Source: Zavarzinia marina
GTDB taxonomy: Bacteria > Pseudomonadota > Alphaproteobacteria > Zavarziniales > Zavarziniaceae
Length of the DNA stretch: 64,000 bases
Direction: 5' to 3'
NCBI RefSeq assembly: GCF_021568905.1
Contig: NZ_JAKGSB010000009.1
Span: forward strand, 27,341 to 91,340
The notes under the pieces are model-generated. The model did not search any database. It was not told where the DNA came from and was given only the letters and a program-made list of their open reading frames with translations. Positions 18,006 through 24,298 of this stretch are shown here, one piece after another (positions within the stretch are counted from its first letter, which is position 1; each line of letters opens with the position of its first letter). A program made the position numbers and the translations under genes.

Positions 18006-18513
18006 GTTTCTCCAAGGCCTTCTGCATGGTGGCCGCCTCCACGCCAAGTTCGGCCGCCATCAGCGCCGCCGCGCGCGCCGGCCAGTTCACCCAGGCATCG
18101 CGCTCCTCGCGCGCCAGCCGGAACACGACCGCAACCGCCCGGGCGCGGTCGACGAGTTCTCCCTTGAGCTTCTGAAGCCGGATGCGCCGCTCCTGGGCCT
18201 TCAGCACCTCATTCGCGGTCTTGGCCTGCAGGAAGGTCGTGCCGCTGCCGACGGGTGGGGCGGCAAGCCCTTGTTCCCGCAGAGTGTCGCCAACGGCGGA
18301 CACGGCCGCGTCGGGGACAGGCTTCAGCTTCGGCGCGGGCGGTTTCCGGGTCTTGGACGGGTCCGTCATCGCCGCCCGGCGTGTATCGCTCGCCTCTGCG
18401 TCGATGCTGCCATCCTCATGGAGGACCAGCCGTCCCGCCGCCTTCGCCTTCTGGATCGCGCCCCGCGAGAGACCGACGCGCGCGGCGTATTGGCGCTCGC
18501 TCAGCCCCTGCAT
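17953..18513 (-). CDS. Terminase small subunit (DNA-binding)
   Basis: A 186-residue protein. Residues 1-45 form a helix-turn-helix of the phage Nu1 type (MQGLSERQYAARVGLSRGAI, then KAKAAGRLVLHEDGS). A Pro/Lys-rich linker follows, then a long helical region (NEVLKAQERRIRLQKLKGEL). The small subunit recognises packaging sites and recruits the large subunit. It is the first gene of the late operon, divergent from the gene at 18628, so the late promoter should lie in the 114-base gap upstream. Confidence 0.82.
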   Translation of the reverse strand: MQGLSERQYAARVGLSRGAIQKAKAAGRLVLHEDGSIDAEASDTRRAAMTDPSKTRKPPAPKLKPVPDAAVSAVGDTLREQGLAAPPVGSGTTFLQAKTANEVLKAQERRIRLQKLKGELVDRARAVAVVFRLAREERDAWVNWPARAAALMAAELGVEAATMQKALEKHVRAHLDELAEVRPEFR

Positions 18514-18627
18514 GGCGTTCTCCGATTATTGTTCAGATTCAGGTTCTTATCGAGTTGATAAGCGGTTCGGACAGAGCGAACGTGGCTTTCAAGACCACGC
18601 TGCAACTCGCCACGAGGAGCCACAGAG
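18514..18627. promoter_or_regulatory. Divergent promoter/operator region between late operon and plus-strand genes
   Basis: This gap separates the terminase small subunit (minus) from the 74-codon gene (plus). It contains CTTATC-GAGTT-GATAAG at 18546-18562, a perfect 6-bp inverted repeat suited to a dimeric repressor or activator. A second inverted repeat, CGTGG...CCACG, lies at 18581-18599. A GAGGAG ribosome binding site precedes the ATG at 18628. I do not see convincing -35/-10 pairs, so promoter positions are not assigned. Confidence 0.5.
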
Positions 18628-18852
18628 ATGACCCGCCGCGCCACCGACAACTCGAAGGCACTCGACGCCTTCATCGCCGCCAAGCTGGAGATCGACACCA
18701 TGCTGGAACGCCTTAAGGCGCTCAGCGACGACCACTTCGAGACCAATCCCGACGAGATCAACTGGGGCCATGTCGGCACCCTGAGCCACTACCGCGACAA
18801 GCTGCGCGAGATCACCGACATGGCGTTCCGCGAGGGCGAACACGCCGGGTGA
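18628..18852 (+). CDS. Small hypothetical phage protein (74 aa)
   Basis: A 74-residue, mostly helical acidic protein: MTRRATDNSKALDAFIAAKL, then DEINWGHVGTLSHYRDKLRE. A good GAGGAG ribosome binding site sits about nine bases before the ATG. I do not recognise a characterised family. It and the next gene are the only plus-strand genes between the late and early minus-strand operons, so they probably have their own promoter and different timing. The size and fold type would fit a small regulatory or anti-host protein, but this is inference only. Confidence 0.65.
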   Translation: MTRRATDNSKALDAFIAAKLEIDTMLERLKALSDDHFETNPDEINWGHVGTLSHYRDKLREITDMAFREGEHAG

Positions 18853-18950
18853 AATCCTGCGCCTGCCTGAACTCCGGCCGCGCCGTGCCGCGCGGCTTGG
18901 GGTCGTAGAAGGGCCGCGACGGTCGCGGTCCCGACCACGGAGACGACCCC

Positions 18951-19496
18951 ATGACCAAGTTCACCGACACGCAAGCCGTAATTCTCAGCGCCGCCGCTCA
19001 GCGCGACAGCTACAATGTCCTGCCGCTTCCCGGTTCCCTGCGCGGAGGCGCCGCCACCAAGGTGGTGGAGACGATGATCGCAAAAGGCTTCATCGAGGAA
19101 GTCGATGCCGACGTCCGCAAGGGCGAGCTTGTCTGGCGCGAGACCGGGGACGGTCACGGCACCACGCTGGTGGCAACCGACGCAGGCCTCGCCGCCATTG
19201 GCATCAAGCCCGAGGGCACCAGCACCGCGCCTGAAAGCGCGCCGGACACCCACGCCGAGCAGACGGAAGCGCCCAAGGCGCGGATACCGCGAGAAGGCAC
19301 CAAGCAGGCCGCGCTGATCGCCATGCTCCGCGCGCCGGATGGCGCCACCATCGCCGAGATTGTCGCGGCAACTGACTGGCAGCCGCACACGGTGCGCGGC
19401 GCAATGGCGGGCGCTCTCAAGAAAAAGCTCGGTCTCGAAGTGGCCTCCGAGAAGATTGAAGGCCGTGGGCGGGTTTACCGGCTTCCGTCGGCTTGA
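18951..19496 (+). CDS. DUF3489 domain protein (winged-helix-like)
   Basis: A 181-residue protein. Residues 1-70 form a small domain beginning MTKFTDTQAVILSAAAQRDS. A Pro/Ala/Glu-rich linker (about 75-105) follows. The C-terminal DUF3489 domain has GTKQAALIAMLRAPDGATIA and ATDWQPHTVRGAMAGALKKK, with the pattern of a winged helix that could bind DNA. Such proteins are common in alphaproteobacterial phages and islands; their function is not established. A perfect hairpin (CCGCGAC-G-GTCGCGG, 18914-18928) lies 22 bases upstream of the start. Confidence 0.75.
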   Translation: MTKFTDTQAVILSAAAQRDSYNVLPLPGSLRGGAATKVVETMIAKGFIEEVDADVRKGELVWRETGDGHGTTLVATDAGLAAIGIKPEGTSTAPESAPDTHAEQTEAPKARIPREGTKQAALIAMLRAPDGATIAEIVAATDWQPHTVRGAMAGALKKKLGLEVASEKIEGRGRVYRLPSA

Positions 19497-19548
19497 AGAC
19501 ACGACGTTTTCCAGACCCGATGCCGCCGCCCGATCCGGGCGGCGGTTT

Positions 19549-19773
19549 TCATCTGGCATGGCGCAATCTGATCTCCTCGAACAGCCGCCGCAGCGCGTAG
19601 GAACGTCCAATGCTGACCACCGTGAAGATGGCACCCATCATGAGGTTCTGCGCCAGCGTCGTGTACAGCCCGAAGATCGGGAAGATCAGGATCTGGGTCA
19701 CCACCGCCACGCCATAGCCGACGATCACGTTCGCAAAGGCCTCGACCAGCGACATGAGGCGGGATTGCTTCAT
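19549..19773 (-). CDS. Small membrane protein (DUF7220-like)
   Basis: A 74-residue protein with two probable membrane segments (about 10-30, NVIVGYGVAVVTQILIFPIF, and 41-56, LMMGAIFTVVSIGRSY) and a basic C-terminus (RRLFEEIRLRHAR). It starts nine bases after the stop of the cytosine methyltransferase gene, so it is probably the last gene of the early operon. Small two-helix proteins of this type are common in alphaproteobacterial prophages. A holin-like role is conceivable from size and topology, but no lysis enzyme is adjacent, so I leave the function open. Confidence 0.65.
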   Translation of the reverse strand: MKQSRLMSLVEAFANVIVGYGVAVVTQILIFPIFGLYTTLAQNLMMGAIFTVVSIGRSYALRRLFEEIRLRHAR

Positions 19774-19782
19774 GCCTCTGCC

Positions 19783-20964
19783 TCATCCATCGCCCAGCAG
19801 TTCAGCCGCCAGAGTTCGCAGCGCATGCGCTGCAACCAGCGGGACCACGCCGTTGCCACAGAGCCGAAGCCGGTCCACCCGGTGGGCCAGCCCATCAGCG
19901 CCTCGACGAACAGCGGGTTCAAGGTCCGGGGCGATGGCGAGATATCGCGCCCAGCCATCGACGTCACCAGGACCTGGCGGCCAAGCAGGCCGTTCACCGG
20001 CGTGTTCGCGAGTGTCGTTGCTCCGTCCTTGTGATCCCGTGCCGTCGGCGTCATCCACATCCCCGCCGCATGGGTCAGGTCGGCACTCCTGCGGTTGCCA
20101 GCGCTCGGCTTGCAGCCGTCGCTCGCCATCGGCGTCGGCCAATCCCGCGCCATCCGGTCCAGACCCTTCTCGTCGCGCCTGTCGCCACCTCGACTGCGAA
20201 AACTGTCGGTCTGCGGTGTCGGCCAAAGTGCTGCCGTCGTCGCAAGGTTCATCCCATGCTGGCCCGCCGCCTGCGATGGCGTCGGTTTCGTCTGCCGGTT
20301 TTCGTTGGCGCTGGCGCGGGGCGTCGGCCAGAGCCGCAGCAGTTCCGTCCGGTTCCCGCCACTCGACCGGGTTCCAGAGCAAGCGCGCGGGGTCGGCCAG
20401 TTCATCCCCCTCGCGAATGGCGAGGATGAACAGACGCTCGCGCTTGTGGGGCGCGCCGACCTCCGCCGCCGTGAAGAGGCCTGCCGCAAGCTTGTAGCCC
20501 ATGCCGACCAGTCCGCTGGCGACTTCGGGGAAGCCGAGGCGGAGATGATGGGCGACGTTCTCAAGGAAGACAAAGGGCGGCTCGACCTCGCCGATGATGC
20601 GGGCGACATGAGGCCAGAGGTGGCGTGGGTCGTCGGCACCCCGGCGCTTGCCCGCGACGGAGAACGGCTGGCACGGATAGCCCGCAGTGACGATGTCCAC
20701 CGCGCCGCGCCACGGGCGGCCGTCGAAGGTGGCAACATCATCCCAGACAACAGCCTGATCCAGGGACGCGTCTTCCATCCGCGCCACGAGAGTGGCTGCG
20801 GCATAGGTTTCCCGTTCGACATGGCCCACAGCACGATATCCGGGGATGGCGATGGTGAGCCCGAGATCGAGCCCGCCCGCGCCGGAGCAGAGCGAGAGGC
20901 CGAACAGGCATGCGTCTCCGGCTCCGGAAGCGTCTCCAGAGGAAGGTAAAGCCAGGTCATGCAT
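19783..20964 (-). CDS. DNA (cytosine-5-)-methyltransferase
   Basis: A 393-residue C5 methyltransferase. Visible motifs: SAM-binding FGLSLCSGAGGLDLG (residues 21-35), catalytic PCQPFS (97-102, nucleophile Cys98), FLENV (133-137) and GAPHKRERLFI (170-180). The remaining C-terminal part would hold the target recognition region. The start at 20964 overlaps nothing and follows the upstream stop by one base (TGACATGC...). No cognate restriction enzyme lies beside it, so this is probably an orphan phage methyltransferase that protects phage DNA from host restriction. Target sequence cannot be read from the protein. Confidence 0.9.
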   Translation of the reverse strand: MHDLALPSSGDASGAGDACLFGLSLCSGAGGLDLGLTIAIPGYRAVGHVERETYAAATLVARMEDASLDQAVVWDDVATFDGRPWRGAVDIVTAGYPCQPFSVAGKRRGADDPRHLWPHVARIIGEVEPPFVFLENVAHHLRLGFPEVASGLVGMGYKLAAGLFTAAEVGAPHKRERLFILAIREGDELADPARLLWNPVEWREPDGTAAALADAPRQRQRKPADETDAIAGGGPAWDEPCDDGSTLADTADRQFSQSRWRQARREGSGPDGAGLADADGERRLQAERWQPQECRPDPCGGDVDDADGTGSQGRSNDTREHAGERPAWPPGPGDVDGWARYLAIAPDLEPAVRRGADGLAHRVDRLRLCGNGVVPLVAAHALRTLAAELLGDG

Positions 20965-20965
20965 G

Positions 20966-22333
20966 TCACGCGGCGGTCTTGCGCTTGCGCGCGGTTTCAG
21001 GAGCGGTGCCCGTCTCTGGGGCGTCGGCCGGCGCTTCACCCAGCCGCTCGTCCTTCACCTCGGCGAAGGTTCGACCGTCGCCGTCGAGGATTGCATCGCG
21101 CCCAGTCTCCGCCTGCCAGCGCTCCACGGCGACATCGACATAGGCCGGGCTGATCTCCATTGCGAAGACACGCCGGCCGTTGGCCTCGCCCGCCATCATC
21201 TGCGAGCCGGAGCCAGAGAACGGCTCGTAGCAGAGCCCGCCACGGGCCACGTGCTGGCGCATCGGGATCCCGAACGCTTCGAGCGGTTTCGGCGTCGGGT
21301 GGTCGGGACGCTCATCCTTCGCGAAGCTGGGCATTTCCCAGGTCGAGGGCAGCGTCTCCTCGGCGACCTTCGGTGGGCGGTTCGGGCGGCGCCAGCCCAT
21401 GAAACAGGGCTCATGTTTCCAAAGGTAATGGGACCGGGTCAGGACGCCGCGGTCCTTCACCCAGATGATCTGCTGATGGACGAAGGCGCCAGCCTTCTCC
21501 CAGCATGCTTCCAGCATCGCCTGGCGGCGGGACGCGTGCCAGCAATACCACGCGGCGTTCTCGGTGATTGCTTCGGCCACGGCCGCAGCGATGAAGCCAT
21601 CGTAGAGCTCCGCGCCCTGCGAGCTGTCGTCCCATGTGGTGCCATAGGACGCCGACCAGTCCTTGTTGCGGGTCGGGTGGTTCGAGCCATCGTAATCGAC
21701 GAGGTATGGCGGGTCGGTCGCGAACAGCACGGCGCGCTCGCCGTTCATCAGACGGCGTACATCCTGATGGTTCGTGCTGTCGCCGCAGAGCAGCCGGTGA
21801 TCGCCGAGGATCCATAGATCGCCCTTGCGCGAGGCCGGATTGCGCGGCGGCTCGGGGATGGTCACGGGCGGAACCGAGCCGCCAGCCCCGCCGTCTTCAT
21901 CGTCTCCGTCCGGATCGAGCGCGAGGAGCTTGTCGAGTTCGCCGTCGGAGAATCCAACCAGCGACAGATCGAAGTCCTCGGCCAGCAGTCCCTGCAGCTC
22001 GGCGGACAGCAACGCCTCGTCCCAGCTTCCGAGTTCCGTCAGCTTGTTGTCCGCGATGCGGTAGGCCCGGCGCTGCGCCTCGGTCAGATGACCGAGCACG
22101 ATCACCGGCGCCTCCGTCAGCCCGAGCTGCGTGGCAGCCAGAACGCGGCCGTGGCCCGCGATCAGCTCCCCGTCCTCGGCCACGAGGCAGGGCACGGTCC
22201 AGCCGAACTCGGCCATGCTGGCGGCGATCTTGGCGACCTGGTCCGCTCCGTGCACCTTCGCGTTCCTGGCGTAGGGCTGGAGGCGCGAAAGCGGCCAGGT
22301 CTCGATCCGCTCGGGGGCGAAGCTCAGCGTCAT
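20966..22333 (-). CDS. ParB-like domain fused to DNA N4/N6-methyltransferase
   Basis: A 455-residue protein. Residues 1-100 form a ParB/Sulfiredoxin-type nuclease domain (SRLQPYARNAKVHGADQV, GELIAGHGRVLAA with GHGR at 60-63). Residues 170-430 are an amino-methyltransferase with catalytic DPPY (207-210) followed by SAM-binding EPFSGSGS (370-377), the beta-class order. The tail after about residue 420 is Glu/Ala/Lys-rich. Fusions of this kind are typical of phages and islands and modify adenine or cytosine exocyclic amines. It is followed at one base by the C5 methyltransferase, so two different modifications are encoded in tandem. Confidence 0.9.
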   Translation of the reverse strand: MTLSFAPERIETWPLSRLQPYARNAKVHGADQVAKIAASMAEFGWTVPCLVAEDGELIAGHGRVLAATQLGLTEAPVIVLGHLTEAQRRAYRIADNKLTELGSWDEALLSAELQGLLAEDFDLSLVGFSDGELDKLLALDPDGDDEDGGAGGSVPPVTIPEPPRNPASRKGDLWILGDHRLLCGDSTNHQDVRRLMNGERAVLFATDPPYLVDYDGSNHPTRNKDWSASYGTTWDDSSQGAELYDGFIAAAVAEAITENAAWYCWHASRRQAMLEACWEKAGAFVHQQIIWVKDRGVLTRSHYLWKHEPCFMGWRRPNRPPKVAEETLPSTWEMPSFAKDERPDHPTPKPLEAFGIPMRQHVARGGLCYEPFSGSGSQMMAGEANGRRVFAMEISPAYVDVAVERWQAETGRDAILDGDGRTFAEVKDERLGEAPADAPETGTAPETARKRKTAA

Positions 22334-22705
22334 GGGTCGGATGGGTCCGTGGATCTAAGTGGACACCTGTGGTCCTGGACTCCGGAGGCCGCGCTGGACT
22401 CCGTGCGGGGTCCAGCGGGCGCGACGGGCGTCCGACCATAAGGCGCGTGTTCGTTGTTGGTTTCTCGGGATTGGCGTGGATCCGGATACCGGGTGGCTTC
22501 CCAAAAATCCGGCCCTGTCGCTGGCGATCCATCGCGCCTCGCCCGCCAGCATACGATTTCCGCCAGGAAGGACCCGTGAACTCGTCTGGAAGCGGGACCA
22601 AGGCCGCGACGCGCGCGCCTCTCCCGAGGATAGTCAAAAACCTAGTCCGATCCGCCGTTTATGTCCGTTCGAAAACTGTCCGGCGGACACCTTCCTCGTC
22701 ACCGC
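22334..22705. other. 372-base gene-free interval with short palindromes
   Basis: No convincing gene is present. The interval separates the ParB-methyltransferase start from the DUF6362-like stop. It contains CTGGAC...GTCCAG around 22390 and a compact 13-base inverted repeat TGTCCG-G-CGGACA at 22677-22689. Another TGTCCG half-site lies at 22662-22667 in direct orientation. These could be operator sites for separate expression of the methyltransferase genes. Promoter elements are not clear. Confidence 0.4.
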
Positions 22706-23140
22706 TCACCGCTGCGACGCGCCAGCCAGCTCAATCACTTTGCGCTTCGACAGGGTGCGGTTGAGCCGCCGACCGTTAAGCCGGAATGCGATCACGCAGA
22801 GCGCATAGAGCCAGTGCTCGTGCGCCGCCGACCGCTGCAATCCGACGGTCCAGCAGATGGTTTTCCATCGCTCGCCGTAGGCGCGCAGCCAGACGATCTT
22901 GCCGTCGATCGGATCGAGCCCCACCGTCCAGCTGAGCGTCTCCTCCATCCGGCTGATCGCGGCGGGTGACGGGATGACGCGCATCGGCTTTGGCTCCTGT
23001 CCGACCTTGTCGGCGAAGCTATGGATGACCTCCGGCCAGACGCTGAAATATCCCTGCCGCCGGGGTTCGGGCAGGCGCTTGAGCACGAAGGCCGCTTCCG
23101 CGAGACGTTCCTCGACGAGGCTCGGTGTCCACTGGGTCAT
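22706..23140 (-). CDS. DUF6362-like phage protein with sigma-type HTH
   Basis: A 144-residue protein starting MTQWTPSLVEERLAEAAFVL. The conserved YFSVWPEVIHSF near residue 32 and the DGKIVWLRAYGERWKTICW block near residue 80 resemble the end of sigma-70 region 4: a helix, then a helix-turn-helix reading KTICWTVGLQRSAAHEHW. I associate this with DUF6362, often in phage early regions. It may act as a late-gene activator or DNA-binding regulator; that is inference. The start overlaps the stop of the upstream small gene (TCAT arrangement). Confidence 0.6.
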   Translation of the reverse strand: MTQWTPSLVEERLAEAAFVLKRLPEPRRQGYFSVWPEVIHSFADKVGQEPKPMRVIPSPAAISRMEETLSWTVGLDPIDGKIVWLRAYGERWKTICWTVGLQRSAAHEHWLYALCVIAFRLNGRRLNRTLSKRKVIELAGASQR

Positions 23141-23334
23141 CGACGTGCCTCCTTCGCCTGATCGCGGTCGCCATAGAGCTTCTCGCCGAGTTGCCGGACG
23201 AGCTCACGCTCGGGCCAGGTCAGCCGGTCGTCATCGAGAGATACCGCGAGGACACGCTGCTCGCGCCAGCCATCGCGCTTGATTTGATCGGGGGTGCGGC
23301 GCTGGCCGCCATATCCGCGTGGCGTCCACCTCAC
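23137..23334 (-). CDS. Small hypothetical protein (65 aa)
   Basis: A 65-residue charged protein (MRWTPRGYGGQRRTPDQIKR, with LTWPERELVRQLGEKLYGDR later). It overlaps the stops or starts of both neighbours by four bases, which supports real translation within the operon. I do not recognise a family. The high Arg/Asp/Glu content and lack of hydrophobic segments suggest a soluble nucleic-acid-associated protein, but nothing more specific can be said. Confidence 0.55.
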   Translation of the reverse strand: MRWTPRGYGGQRRTPDQIKRDGWREQRVLAVSLDDDRLTWPERELVRQLGEKLYGDRDQAKEARR

Positions 23335-23864
23335 AGCACACCTCCCCGGGTCTCCAGCGCCCAGAGCAGGATCGCGATCGCGTCAGCCTCGTTGTCGTCG
23401 GCGGGTTGGAACCCGCGCTGGCGCATCGCGGCGAGCACGGCTTCCTTGCCGGCGTTGCCCTTGCCCGTGGCGAAGCGTTTGATGGTGCCGACAGGAACGC
23501 CCTGATAGGCGACGCCCTCACGCTCGCACCAGGCGGTCAACGTCGCCAGGAAACCGCCGTAGAGGTGGGCGGCATCAGTGCCGACATGTCGCCGGACCTC
23601 CTCGAAGTAGACCGAGGCCAGGCCGCCACAGTCGTTCGCCAACTGGCCAAGCCAGTGCTGGAAACGCAGGTACCGCATGCCACCGCCGTCGAAGCGGCCG
23701 GAGCGGAAGCTGGCGGTTCCGCTGTGCACGATCCCGCCCGCCAGGCCCGCCCAGCCCGTGGTGGTGCCGAGATCCAAGGCGAGAATGGCGCCGCCCGCGG
23801 ATGTCGAGATGACCGGGGCCGGATGGGGCGCGCTCTTAGGGAGGGGTGACGGGCACTGGCTCAT
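23331..23864 (-). CDS. RuvC-like Holliday junction resolvase / RNase H-fold nuclease
   Basis: A 177-residue protein with the RuvC-type RNase H fold. The acidic active-site pattern is visible as ILALDLGTTTGWAGL (first Asp), VYFEEVRR (Glu) and DDNEADAIAILLWA near the end (final Asp pair). Phage resolvases of this family cut branched DNA during replication, recombination or packaging. I chose the ATG at 23864; the frame continues upstream into a structured repeat region that does not look coding. It would be translated after a 434-base leader unless a promoter lies there. Confidence 0.82.
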   Translation of the reverse strand: MSQCPSPLPKSAPHPAPVISTSAGGAILALDLGTTTGWAGLAGGIVHSGTASFRSGRFDGGGMRYLRFQHWLGQLANDCGGLASVYFEEVRRHVGTDAAHLYGGFLATLTAWCEREGVAYQGVPVGTIKRFATGKGNAGKEAVLAAMRQRGFQPADDNEADAIAILLWALETRGGVL

Positions 23865-24298
23865 GGTGGTGGGTCCTTCTCGTCTGATGTCGGTGAGGGG
23901 ATGGACGGCACGGCGACCGCGCGCGCGAAGCCCCTGGGGGTGGGAGTGGGAGAACCCGCTCGGCGCGGTTCTCCCCCACCCCCGAAGGGGGTGGCTTTCA
24001 CCCCCACAACTTCGAGAGCGCATCAACGCTTTGAATCGTTTGAAGAAATCGAAGTTGGGACAGCCCATGGCGTGGGTCGCGTTCCCAACTTGAATCTGCG
24101 AAAGGCCGCGCAACGGAGCGCGCGGGAGCCAAGGTAGTTGGGACGAGCTTTCCCAACTTGAATTTGCGCGGGATGGCTGGGCGGAGCGCGGCGGCGCGAA
24201 AAGCAACGAAAGTAGTTGGGAAGCTGGCCGCCCAGCTCGCCGCAACTTGCCACAACTTGATCCTGCGTAAGTCCGCGTAGTCGGGATGAGCTGGCGCA
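23865..24298 (-). repeat. Gene-free interval with dispersed inverted repeats and two hairpins (candidate origin or RNA leader)
   Basis: Core AGTTGGGA occurs on the plus strand at 24053-24060, 24136-24143 and 24214-24221, with a degenerate copy at 24279-24286. The inverse TCCCAACT occurs at 24083-24090 and 24151-24158, followed each time by TGAAT(C/T)TGCG. The pair at 24136-24158 forms an 8-bp stem with a 7-base loop. A further CAACTTGA copy lies at 24253-24260. Closer to the resolvase gene are two perfect hairpins: CCACCCCC-GAA-GGGGGTGG (23976-23994) and GGGAGAACC...GGTTCTCCC (23948-23975). Spacing of the repeats is 65-83 bases. The position directly after the primase/helicase gene suits iterons of a phage origin or a structured leader. 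Confidence 0.6.

Noticed and set aside
19783..22333. A complete restriction-modification system
   Set aside because: Two methyltransferases are present but no adjacent endonuclease; the nuclease-like genes at 26.6 kb and 38.5 kb belong to other transcription units.
22355..22552. A 65-codon minus-strand frame in the gap upstream of the ParB-methyltransferase
   Set aside because: No ribosome binding site, no family pattern, and not overlapped or coupled with neighbours as the other genes of this operon are.
23948..24286. Possible CRISPR array from the repeated AGTTGGGA/TCCCAACT elements
   Set aside because: Repeat cores are only 8-17 bases, unequal in spacing (65-83 bases) and partly inverted; no cas genes are nearby. 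The Cas4-like nuclease belongs to the phage replication operon.
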